Shown piece by piece: positions 1 to 8,208 of a DNA stretch of 36,577 nt (positions within the stretch are counted from its first letter, which is position 1; every line of letters starts with the position of its first letter). The DNA is taken from NCBI RefSeq assembly GCF_003863335.1, contig NZ_RRAZ01000034.1, positions 1 through 36,577 on the forward strand, given 5' to 3'. The position numbers were made by a program, and so were the translations under genes. The notes beneath the pieces were generated by a model. That model made no database searches. It had not been told where the DNA came from and saw only the letters and a list, made by a program, of their open reading frames with translations. The stretch comes from Falsigemmobacter faecalis. Its GTDB lineage: Bacteria > Pseudomonadota > Alphaproteobacteria > Rhodobacterales > Rhodobacteraceae.

Positions 1-7
1 TCCTGCG

Positions 8-43
8 AAAGGATCACACCATCAAATCGTGAGATCAAACACC
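8..43 (-). repeat. IS481-type terminal inverted repeat at the left edge
   Basis: These 36 bases match, in inverted orientation and with only about six mismatches, the bases at 36085-36120 that precede the IS481-family transposase remnant at the other end of the window. Both copies end in GATCAAACACC when read in this orientation. The simplest reading is that the window begins inside the end of an IS481-like element whose body and transposase (minus strand) lie to the left. No transposase sequence is visible here, so the element itself is not described. Confidence 0.6.
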
Positions 44-291
44 TAAATGAGACCGCGCACCACAAGAACGAGAGAGTGATATGATGGGAGCATCTGCCGT
101 TTTGGATACAGGTGTCTCGCGGGACTGGCTTCATAGCCCCTGTCGGCCAAAGGCCCCTCGGCAGGCCACTAAGCCTTGATCCTGTGCGAGAGGGCGATCA
201 GTTCGACGCTGCAGGTCGGGGTTGAGGGACATTGTTGCATAAATCTATTAGGATTCAGTATTTTACGTGATCATGCTGCGCTGTTGGTATG

Positions 292-720
292 AACTATCCG
301 CCGAGGACCTGCTACAAGACGAGCAACTGGCGTGCTTATAACCCAGGATTGAAGCGCCGAGGTTCACTGCCCCCATGGTTTGATGCGGGCATGAAGTGGG
401 AAGCGAAGCCCTCCGGCCAGAGGCGCGGGCAACAGACCTCCAGCGGTGAGGAGGATCAGCACACAGTCCAAGTATGAGCAGGATAACCATTTGATCCGGG
501 GGATCAAATTCCCTGTAATTGGTTTTGCCGACGATTGGATGCACTGCCTCAAACAGCCCGGTCAGCGGTTCATGGCCAGGGCATTCGACAGGCAGGTTGC
601 AGAAGTCCAAATCCGTGCTCTTCGCAGTCTCTCTCGGACCGATGGCGTTCGACGGCTCAGTCCTAAACGGCTTCACAGCACTCGGCACGCCGACGACCAT
701 CTGTGTTCCATACAGTTGAG
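292..720 (+). pseudogene. IS5-family transposase remnant (copy A)
   Basis: The 5' part (about 307-444) reads TSNWRAYNPGLKRRGSL followed by WFDAGMKWEAKPSG, the typical N-terminus of IS5-family transposases. The 3' part, in another frame, reads MHCLKQPGQRFMARAFDRQ (from about 539) and then VLNGFTALGTP in a third frame, which is the usual C-terminal end. The DDE catalytic core of roughly 180 residues is absent; a 93-base segment (446-538) sits at the junction. The remnant is therefore both deleted and frameshifted. Family assignment rests on these recalled motifs. Confidence 0.75.
446..538 (+). other. Junction segment shared by three transposase remnants (copy A)
   Basis: This 93-base segment begins GTGAGGAGGATC and ends GACGATTGG. 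It contains the interrupted dyad GATCCGGGGGATC (493-505). It occupies the place where the core of the IS5-family transposase has been lost. The same segment is present at 17435-17527 (93 bases, inverted) and in shortened form at 36306-36354 inside an IS481-family remnant. Its origin and role are unknown; it does not translate into anything I recognise. Confidence 0.7.
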
Positions 721-759
721 CGGGTTTAATACTAAAGCCGATTTGCGCAACACCCCCCC

Positions 760-920
760 CTGTGCGTACCAATAGGGGATGGACCGACGAGGAAGCGCAA
801 TCACAGCTTCCCCTGAGCGCATTCATGGAACCGCTGCGTTGCCAACGATCCCAAATCCCTGCCTTCTGTTTATCGGTCAAAAGATACGCTGACGGTATGC
901 AATGGATCACACGCCTTCTC
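760..920 (-). pseudogene. IS30-family transposase N-terminal fragment
   Basis: On the minus strand this stretch reads AYLLTDKQKAGIWDRWQRSG, then SMNALRG and ASSSVHPLLVRTGG. This is the helix-turn-helix beginning of IS30-family transposases (LT-x-x-x-x-x-IW-x-RW followed by S-x-x-x-I-G-R-x-x-x-x-x-SSI). Nothing resembling the catalytic domain follows; the sequence runs directly into the right tip of the IS5-family remnant. It is a truncated relic, probably cut by that insertion. Assignment is by motif only. Confidence 0.5.
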
Positions 921-930
921 TCACTAAAGA

Positions 931-2388
<1,458 letters not shown>

Positions 2389-2424
2389 GGGCCGGGTGCC
2401 TCTGTCAGGCGATGCGCCCGGCCC
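2389..2424 (-). terminator. Hairpin downstream of phosphoglucomutase gene
   Basis: GGGCCGGG (2389-2396) pairs perfectly with CCCGGCCC (2417-2424), and GCCT/AGGC pair within the loop. The hairpin begins 8 bases past the stop codon on the minus strand. There is no U tract, so it may act as an mRNA 3'-end stabiliser or a weak terminator. Confidence 0.45.
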
Positions 2425-2432
2425 GGCATTTC

Positions 2433-4061
2433 TCAGGTCACGACATCCGGAGCCACCCGCCCCGTTATCCCGGAGATCTGTGCAAGGCCTTCGGCGGCAG
2501 CAATGACCGCGGACAGCGCCTCCTGCGGGTCGCGGGCGAAATCGGCGGGGGTGTCGCTGTGCTGCTCCAGATAAAGCCGCAGGGTCGCGCCCTCTGTGCC
2601 GGTGCCCGAGAGGCGCAGCACGAAGCGCGCGCCATTTGCGAAGACCACCCGCAGGCCCTGGTTGCGGCTTTCTGAGCCGTCGACGGGGTCGTGATAGGCG
2701 AAGTCATCAGCCAGGGTCACCTGAGTATTGCCCACCAGGGTGCCGGGCAGGGTGGCCAGGCGGTCGCGCAGCGCCGTCATCACCGCCTCAGCCGAAGCCA
2801 CGGGCAGGGCCTCAAAGTCGTGGCGCGAATAGAAGGTGCGGCCGAACTTCTGCCAGTGATCCTGCATCAGCTCCGCGACACTGCGCCCGGTGGCGGCGAG
2901 GATATTCAGCCACAACAGCACCGCCCAGAGGCCGTCTTTCTCCCGCACATGGTCTGATCCGGTGCCGAAGCTTTCCTCTCCGCAGATCGTCACCCGGCCG
3001 GCATCGAGAAGATTGCCGAAGAACTTCCAGCCGGTCGGCGTCTCATGCGCCTCAATCCCCAGGGCTGCGGCCACGCGGTCCGCCGCCGTTGAGGTCGGCA
3101 TCGAGCGCGCGATCCCTTTCAGGCCGCCCGCATAGCCGGGTGCCAGATGCGCATTGGCGGCCAGCACGGCCAGCGAATCCGAGGGGTTCACATAGATGCC
3201 GCGCCCGACCACCATATTGCGGTCGCCATCGCCATCCGAGGCCGCGCCGAAATCCGGGGCATCGGGGGCCATCAGCTGGCCATAAAGATCGGCAGCCCAG
3301 GTCGGGTTGGGATCGGGATGCATACCGCCGAAATCCGGCAGGGGGGTGCCGTGCATCACGCTGCCCGCAGCCGCCCCGAGGCGGCGCTCAAGGATCTCGG
3401 TCGCATAGGGGCCGGTCACGGCGCACATGGCGTCGAATTTCATCCGGAAGCCGCGCGCGAACATCGCCCGGATGGCGGGGAAATCAAACAGGCTCTCCAT
3501 CAGCGCGGCGTAATCGCTGACCGGATCGACCACTTCCACCGCCATGGCATCGAGGCTGTAAGAGCCATCCTGCGAGAGATCGGGGGCCGGAGTGGCGGTG
3601 ATGTGATAGCCGCTCAGACGCAGGGTCTCGGCATGGATCGCGGCGGTGACGCCTTCGGGGGCCGGACCGCCATTGGCGATGTTATATTTCACCCCGAAAT
3701 CGCCATCCATCCCGCCGGGATTATGGCTCGCCGACAGGATAATCCCGCCATCCGCGCCATGCAGGCGGATCAGATGCGAGGCCGCCGGGGTCGAGAGCAG
3801 CGCATTGCGGCCCACAATCACCCTGGCCACGCCATTGGCGGCGGCCATGCGCAGGATGATCGCGGCCGCCTCCGCGCCGAAGGCGCGGCCGTCGCCGCCG
3901 AGCACCAGGGTTTTGCCCTTTGCGCCGACCGCGCTCAGCGTGGCCTGAACGAAGCATTCCAGATAATGCGGCGCGCTGAACTGCGCGGTCTTTTTGCGCA
4001 GGCCGGAGGTGCCGGGTTTTTGCCCGTCAAAGGGGCCTGCGGTAATGAAAATGCCGGTCAT
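2433..4061 (-). CDS. pgm: Phosphoglucomutase (alpha-D-glucose phosphate-specific)
   Basis: Interconverts glucose 1-phosphate and glucose 6-phosphate, linking glycogen and surface-polysaccharide synthesis to central metabolism; cytosolic. The 542-residue product has full family length. It shows the phosphoserine loop SASHNPGG with the catalytic serine at residue 112, the metal-binding loop DGDGDR near residue 295, the sugar-binding CGEESFG motif, and a C-terminal phosphate-binding domain. It begins MTGIFITAGPFDGQKPGTSG as in other alphaproteobacterial Pgm proteins. The gene lies 57 bases downstream of the WYL regulator on the same strand, so the two may be co-transcribed. Confidence 0.96.
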   Translation of the reverse strand: MTGIFITAGPFDGQKPGTSGLRKKTAQFSAPHYLECFVQATLSAVGAKGKTLVLGGDGRAFGAEAAAIILRMAAANGVARVIVGRNALLSTPAASHLIRLHGADGGIILSASHNPGGMDGDFGVKYNIANGGPAPEGVTAAIHAETLRLSGYHITATPAPDLSQDGSYSLDAMAVEVVDPVSDYAALMESLFDFPAIRAMFARGFRMKFDAMCAVTGPYATEILERRLGAAAGSVMHGTPLPDFGGMHPDPNPTWAADLYGQLMAPDAPDFGAASDGDGDRNMVVGRGIYVNPSDSLAVLAANAHLAPGYAGGLKGIARSMPTSTAADRVAAALGIEAHETPTGWKFFGNLLDAGRVTICGEESFGTGSDHVREKDGLWAVLLWLNILAATGRSVAELMQDHWQKFGRTFYSRHDFEALPVASAEAVMTALRDRLATLPGTLVGNTQVTLADDFAYHDPVDGSESRNQGLRVVFANGARFVLRLSGTGTEGATLRLYLEQHSDTPADFARDPQEALSAVIAAAEGLAQISGITGRVAPDVVT

Positions 4062-4118
4062 GAAATATCCGTTGCTGACAGCAGTGCGAAGGGAGTGTGG
4101 CGAGCGAAGGCGGCAATG

Positions 4119-4823
4119 TCACGGCTCATCGGGAAGCGCCGTTTCTCTTGCGTGGAAATCCGCAAGCTCGCGCCCGGGCTCGCGGGGGAAGGTCTCATCG
4201 GTGCCGGTCAGAGCGACGATGCGGTCGATGCGCAGCGAGCGAAACCCCTCGCGGTGCTCACACCAGGCGGCAAGGGTCCAGACCCGTCCGGTCAGATCCA
4301 TCTCCAGCGGGCGGATGTCCTGATGGCTCTCGGATCCATCGGCCTCGATATAGGTGATGGTGACACGCTCGTGGTTGCGGATCGCATCGCGCAAAAGCGG
4401 CAGATGCACCGGCGCGCGCTCAGAGGCGCGGGCGGAGCTGCCGAAAAGATCATCGTCCTCGGGGTTGCCGGGGGCGGGGGTGACAGAGGCGAATTTGCCC
4501 GCCAGCGAGCGGGCGGCACGGGCCAGCACCGGATCCTCGCCCTGGGCCACCAGCCGCACGCCAAGGCGCAGCGCCTCGATCTCATCGCCGGAGAGGATCA
4601 TCGGGGGCAGGGTGATCGGCGCGCGCAGCACATAGCCAATGCCGCGCTCGCCCTCAACCGGCAGGCCCGAGGCCATGAGGGTCGCCATATCGCGCCAGAT
4701 GGTGCGGGTGGAAACCTGCAGCCGCTCGGCCATCTCTGAGGCACGGTGGAGCCGCCCGTCGCGCAGGATCTGGATCAGATCATAAAGGCGATCCGTCCTG
4801 CGGACGGGTTTCTCCGCGCTCAT
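4119..4823 (-). CDS. WYL-domain transcriptional regulator (YafY/DeoR-type)
   Basis: Predicted DNA-binding regulator of 234 residues. The N-terminal third (about residues 10-65) is a winged helix-turn-helix of the HTH_11 type, with RLQVSTRTIWRDMATLMASG as the recognition region and the wing GERGIGYVLR. The C-terminal part (about 130-200) is a WYL ligand-sensing domain, including TITYIEADG and a region ending in VWTLAAWCEHREGFRSLRID. WYL proteins commonly bind nucleic acids or nucleotides; the ligand here is unknown. The gene sits directly upstream of pgm on the same strand, which makes the pgm locus or its own promoter possible targets. Confidence 0.88.
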   Translation of the reverse strand: MSAEKPVRRTDRLYDLIQILRDGRLHRASEMAERLQVSTRTIWRDMATLMASGLPVEGERGIGYVLRAPITLPPMILSGDEIEALRLGVRLVAQGEDPVLARAARSLAGKFASVTPAPGNPEDDDLFGSSARASERAPVHLPLLRDAIRNHERVTITYIEADGSESHQDIRPLEMDLTGRVWTLAAWCEHREGFRSLRIDRIVALTGTDETFPREPGRELADFHARETALPDEP

Positions 4824-4846
4824 GCCCCGGGCTCCGGTTCAGCGGC

Positions 4847-4963
4847 TCAGAACCAGGTGCCCACGCGGCGCGCGCCGCCCGAGATGTCCTGTCCCACGCC
4901 GTCAATGGTGTTGCAGCCCGCCAGCGTCAAAGCAGCCAGTGCTGCGAAAAGAAATGTTTTCAT
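4847..4963 (-). CDS. Entericidin-like small lipoprotein
   Basis: A 38-residue product beginning MKTFLFAALAALTLAGCNT and ending ISGGARRVGTWF. It has a short basic-hydrophobic signal sequence and a lipobox (LAGC), so Cys17 should be lipidated and the remaining 22 residues anchored in a membrane. The sequence after the cysteine (NTIDGVGQDIS) matches the entericidin A/B family (Pfam Entericidin), whose members are small stress-related lipoproteins. The gene lies between the binding-protein gene and the WYL regulator on the same strand, 23 bases before the regulator's start codon. Confidence 0.85.
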   Translation of the reverse strand: MKTFLFAALAALTLAGCNTIDGVGQDISGGARRVGTWF

Positions 4964-5058
4964 CACTTTGCCTGTGGTTGTCCCCGGCCTTGATGCCGGT
5001 GTTATGGCCGCAGTTTAGCACGCTCAGGTGGCAAAGGTCCAATCCCCTGGCAAGGGGG

Positions 5059-6888
5059 TCAGGGCTTGCGCCACCAGAGATCGGGCAGAAAGCCCGCCGC
5101 ATCGCCGTAAACCGGCAGCCGGTCGGCGGGATAACCAAGGCCGCTGTCATGCGCGAGGCGCGAGCGGTCGGCAAACCACAGCGGGATCACATAGCGGCCC
5201 GCCATCAGCACCCGGTCGAGCGCGCGGACATGCTCGCGAAACGCCTCCGGGGTGACGGCGGTCAGCAGGCCTTCGATCAGCCCGTCAACGGCGGGGCTTT
5301 TGACGCCCGCCACATTGCGGCTGCCGGGCGCATCGGCATTGGCAGCGCCCCAGTAAAGCAGCTGTTCATTGCCGGGGCTGAGGGAATTGGCGCGCAGAAG
5401 CGTGGTCATATCGAAATCAAAATCGCGCAGCCTTGCGGTCATCTGCGCGTCATCCACGGCCTGGATCTGCGCGGTGATGCCCAGACGGCTGAGGCTTCGG
5501 GCCCAGATGGTGGCGGCGGCGCGGATCTCGGCATTGCCCATGGGCAGCAGGATCTCAAAGCGGAAGGGGCTGTTCTCAGCATTGCGCAGCTCTCCGTCCC
5601 GGACCTGCCAGCCTGCCTCTTCGAGAAGCGCCATCGCGCGGCGCAGACCGGCGCGGTTGGCTTCACTGCCGTCGGAGACCGGGAGGCTGAGATCGCTCAG
5701 CACATCACCAGGCAGGCTTTGTGCAAAGGGGGCCAGAAGTGCGGCGGTCGCGGGCGTGGCGGGGCCCTGCGGCATGGCCAGTCCGGAGTTGTAAAACCAC
5801 GAGCCCGCCCGCGGCTCGCTGCCGCCGTTCAGGGTCTGGTTGATGAACTCAAAGCCGAAGCTGTCGAGCAGCGCCTGACGCACCCGCAGATCGGCAAAGA
5901 GCGGGCGGCGGGTGTTGAAGACCAGACCGGTCATCATGGCGGGGCGCTGGTGCGGGATCTCAGATTTCACCACCTGGCCCGAGGTCACGCGGCCAAAGTC
6001 ATAGCCCGAGCGCCAGCGCGCGGCCTGATGCTCGCGGTAGACATCGAGGGCACCGGCCTTGAAGGCCTCAAACATGATGGAGCTGTCGGTGAAATATTCC
6101 ACCCGGATCCGGTCGAGGTTGTGCTGACCGCGCATGACCGGCAGATCCTTCGCCCACCAGTCCGCGCGCTTCTCGAAGGTGATCGAGCGGCCGGGATCGA
6201 CCCTTGCGATACGGTAAGGCCCCGAGCCGAGCGGTGCCGTCATCCCCGAGGCGGTCAGATCGCGCCCCTGCCAGTCCGCCTGGCTGAGCACCGGCCGCAG
6301 CCCCAGGATCAGCGGCAATTCGCGGTCGGGGGCGATAAAGTCAAAGCGGACCGAGCGCGGGCCGGTGATCGTCACCTTTGCCACTTTCTTATGCGCGGTG
6401 AGGTAGCGCGGGTGGGCTTCGGCCAGCGCATGGAAAGACCAGACGACGTCTTCCGGGGTTACCGGGCTGCCATCGGCGAATCGCGCTTCTTCACGCAGAG
6501 TAAATTCTGCGTATGTGCGCGCCTCATCCGTTTTGACTGATTCGGCCAGTAAGCCATAGACGGTAAAGGGCTCATCCCAGGCGCGTGCCATCAGGGTTTC
6601 AACCGTCAGCGGGGTGATCCAGGCTGAGGCTCGCCCCCTCGTTGAAAAAGGGTTCAGAGAATCGAAACCGCCGCTTTCCCCCATGACAAGCGTGCCACCC
6701 TTCGGCGCATCGGGGTTGGCCTGCGGGAGCGCCTTAAAATGCAGGGGAAGCGCGGGTTCGCCGTGCATGGCAAGGCCGTGGACCCCTCGCGCAGAGGCAC
6801 TTTCCTCTGCGAACAAAGGCTGGTAAGCCGCCGTGAACAGAGAGAAAAACGCGGCCAATGCAAGTCGCTTTGGAAATCTGCCCGCCAT
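5059..6888 (-). CDS. Extracellular solute-binding protein family 5 (YejA/DppA-like)
   Basis: Periplasmic binding protein of 609 residues for a peptide- or opine-type ABC importer. Residues 1-27 form a signal peptide (basic start MAGRFPKRL, hydrophobic core, cleavage after LFA). The mature protein starts with a HGLAMHGEPALP segment and DAPKGGTLVMGESGGFDSLNPF, typical of the YejA branch that feeds YejBEF (microcin C and peptide uptake). The start codon is preceded by AAAGGGGCG. No permease or ATPase genes are next to it, so the partner subunits must be elsewhere. The exact ligand cannot be told from sequence. Confidence 0.9.
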   Translation of the reverse strand: MAGRFPKRLALAAFFSLFTAAYQPLFAEESASARGVHGLAMHGEPALPLHFKALPQANPDAPKGGTLVMGESGGFDSLNPFSTRGRASAWITPLTVETLMARAWDEPFTVYGLLAESVKTDEARTYAEFTLREEARFADGSPVTPEDVVWSFHALAEAHPRYLTAHKKVAKVTITGPRSVRFDFIAPDRELPLILGLRPVLSQADWQGRDLTASGMTAPLGSGPYRIARVDPGRSITFEKRADWWAKDLPVMRGQHNLDRIRVEYFTDSSIMFEAFKAGALDVYREHQAARWRSGYDFGRVTSGQVVKSEIPHQRPAMMTGLVFNTRRPLFADLRVRQALLDSFGFEFINQTLNGGSEPRAGSWFYNSGLAMPQGPATPATAALLAPFAQSLPGDVLSDLSLPVSDGSEANRAGLRRAMALLEEAGWQVRDGELRNAENSPFRFEILLPMGNAEIRAAATIWARSLSRLGITAQIQAVDDAQMTARLRDFDFDMTTLLRANSLSPGNEQLLYWGAANADAPGSRNVAGVKSPAVDGLIEGLLTAVTPEAFREHVRALDRVLMAGRYVIPLWFADRSRLAHDSGLGYPADRLPVYGDAAGFLPDLWWRKP

Positions 6889-6967
6889 AATCGCCCCTTT
6901 TCCCTTCGGCTGTCGCAGCCTCTGCGCCCCTGATACCGACCCAAACGCGGCTTCGCAAACTTTTGGG

Positions 6968-6996
6968 TTGGAATCCGTGCGTTTGGAGCGTATATG
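6968..6996 (+). promoter_or_regulatory. Sigma-70-type promoter for candidate small RNA
   Basis: TTGGAA (6968-6973), a 17-base spacer and TATATG (6991-6996) form a reasonable housekeeping promoter. Transcription would begin near 7003, just ahead of two hairpins and a terminator. It lies in the gap between the divergent binding-protein and 3-hydroxybutyrate dehydrogenase genes. Confidence 0.5.
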
Positions 6997-7002
6997 TTAA
7001 GC

Positions 7003-7076
7003 ACTGCTCGATAGGTTTCTTGCCTGTATGAAACCTGCCTCAAGACTGACGCCCGCCTTGTGCGGGCGTTTTTTTA
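7003..7076 (+). ncRNA. Candidate small RNA of about 74 nt
   Basis: Downstream of a sigma-70-like promoter lies a compact unit: a 7-bp hairpin AGGTTTC/GAAACCT (7013-7036, 10-base loop), a single-stranded spacer GCCTCAAGACTG, then a strong intrinsic terminator. No start codon with a ribosome-binding site and no open frame fits inside it. The organisation (promoter, hairpin, unpaired seed-like linker, terminator with U tract) is typical of trans-acting small RNAs. I do not recognise the family. It could instead be the leader of the downstream bdhA gene ended by premature termination. Confidence 0.5.
7049..7075 (+). terminator. Intrinsic terminator of candidate small RNA
   Basis: ACGCCCGC (7049-7056) and GCGGGCGT (7062-7069) form a perfect 8-bp stem with a 5-base loop, followed by six T residues. 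It is a textbook rho-independent terminator, yet no protein gene ends upstream of it on this strand. Confidence 0.88.
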
Positions 7077-7227
7077 TGCCCCGGTGGCGGCGGGGGCTTT
7101 GGCCGCTTTCCGGGGGCGTCGGGGGCCCGGTTTTACCGCCTGATGCGCTGCGGCGGCGGGCGCTTTCCCTCTGGCGGTGCGGGCAGGTCCCGGTATTCTC
7201 TGCGCAAAGAGCAGGAGGAGATCCGGG

Positions 7228-8001
7228 ATGGGACTGCAGGGAAAAACGGCGCTGGTGACGGGATCGACCTCCGGGATCGGGCTTGGGATCGCGCGGGAAC
7301 TGGCGCGGGCCGGGGCGGATCTGGTGCTGAACTCTTTCACCGAGAGCCCCGAAGATCACGCCCTGGCCGCGCGCCTCGCAGAGGAATTCGGGGTTCAGGC
7401 GCGCTACATCCGGGCGGATATGTCGAAAGCAGAGGAGGCGCGGGGCCTTGTCGCGGCTGCCGGGGGCTGCGACATCCTGGTGAATAACGCGGGCATCCAA
7501 TATGTCGCACCCATCGATGAATTTCCGGTCGAGCGGTGGGACAGCATCATCGCGATCAATCTGTCTTCTGCCTTTCACACGACGGCCGCCGCTTTGCCGG
7601 GGATGCGGGCGAAGGGCTGGGGGCGGGTGGTGAATATCTCGTCGGCGCATGGGCTGACGGCCTCGCCCTTTAAATCGGCCTATATCGCCGCCAAACATGG
7701 CATCATCGGATTGTCGAAAACCACCGCGCTGGAATGTGCCGGTCAGGGCATCACCTGCAATGCAATCTGCCCGGGCTATGTGCTGACGCCGATTGTCGAA
7801 AAGCAGATCCCGGAGCAGATGCAGGTGCATGGCATGTCGCGCGAAGAGGTCATCGCAAAGGTGATGCTGGCACGCCAGCCCTCGGGGGAATTTGCCACCG
7901 TGGAGCAGATGGGCGGGACGGCGGCGTTTTTATGCTCAGAGGCGGCGGCGCAGATCACCGGGACCACGATTTCCGTCGATGGTGGCTGGACGGCGCTTTG
8001 A
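7228..8001 (+). CDS. bdhA: 3-hydroxybutyrate dehydrogenase (short-chain dehydrogenase)
   Basis: Oxidises D-3-hydroxybutyrate to acetoacetate with NAD, a step in use of polyhydroxybutyrate reserves; cytosolic. The 257-residue product has the SDR cofactor motif GSTSGIG (residues 12-18), NNAG, the catalytic Ser of NISSAHG and the Tyr/Lys pair in SAYIAAKHG, plus the 3-HB dehydrogenase-like end [15 protein letters not shown]. The start at 7228 was chosen because AGGAGGAG lies 8 bases ahead of it; an upstream in-frame start lacks one. A terminator-bearing small-RNA unit precedes the gene, so it probably has a separate promoter in 7080-7210. Confidence 0.92.
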   Translation: MGLQGKTALVTGSTSGIGLGIARELARAGADLVLNSFTESPEDHALAARLAEEFGVQARYIRADMSKAEEARGLVAAAGGCDILVNNAGIQYVAPIDEFPVERWDSIIAINLSSAFHTTAAALPGMRAKGWGRVVNISSAHGLTASPFKSAYIAAKHGIIGLSKTTALECAGQGITCNAICPGYVLTPIVEKQIPEQMQVHGMSREEVIAKVMLARQPSGEFATVEQMGGTAAFLCSEAAAQITGTTISVDGGWTAL

Positions 8002-8015
8002 GCGGAGAGGCAGGA

Positions 8016-8085
8016 GAGGGGGCGCTGCCCCCTCGCGGCGCGGTTGCGCCGCTCACCCCCGGAGTATTGTAAAAAAGCCAAAGCG
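8016..8085 (+). repeat. Intergenic hairpin repeat element, copy 1
   Basis: Downstream of bdhA two perfect hairpins follow each other (GAGGGGGC/GCCCCCTC at 8016-8034 and GCGGCGC/GCGCCGC at 8035-8052). They are followed by CCCCCGGAGTATTGTAAAAA and GCCAAAG. The tail GAGTATT-KT-RAAAAARGCCAAAG recurs almost unchanged at 12870-12892 after cimA, again behind a hairpin. It probably serves as a transcript-end element; such hairpin-plus-GAGTATT units are familiar from other Rhodobacteraceae. Confidence 0.65.
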
Positions 8086-8123
8086 CGGGGTAGGCGGCGG
8101 TGATGGCGATGGCGATGGTGGTG

Positions 8124-8138
8124 GTTCATACTTTGTTC
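8124..8138 (+). promoter_or_regulatory. Alphaproteobacterial LexA (SOS) box upstream of uvrA
   Basis: GTTC (8124-8127), seven bases, GTTC (8135-8138) is an exact match to the direct-repeat LexA operator of alphaproteobacteria. It lies 71 bases before the uvrA start codon, where it would cover or adjoin the promoter. This supports DNA-damage induction of uvrA. Confidence 0.85.
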
Positions 8139-8208
8139 ACTTTTCGCGGTTGCGCTGCCGCATTTTGTGCTTATCTCTGGGCGGATCAGAATTCCCGGGG
8201 TGGTGTTG

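Larger units (their letters stand above)
232..754 (+). mobile_element. IS5-family element, internally deleted (copy A)
   Basis: The left tip reads GTTGCATAAATC at 234-245 and the right tip carries the inverted GATTTGCGCAAC at 740-751, which gives imperfect terminal inverted repeats around a 520-base body. The body holds the 5' and 3' parts of an IS5-family transposase gene with the middle missing, so it cannot encode a working enzyme. A second copy with the same deletion lies inverted at about 17245-17738. It resembles a non-autonomous derivative that could only move if a full-length relative supplied transposase. Target-site duplications were not identified. Confidence 0.75.

Noticed and set aside
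4822-6540. Long plus-strand open frame across the binding-protein gene
   Set aside because: The minus-strand frame has a signal peptide, a good ribosome-binding site and clear family motifs; the plus-strand frame has none.
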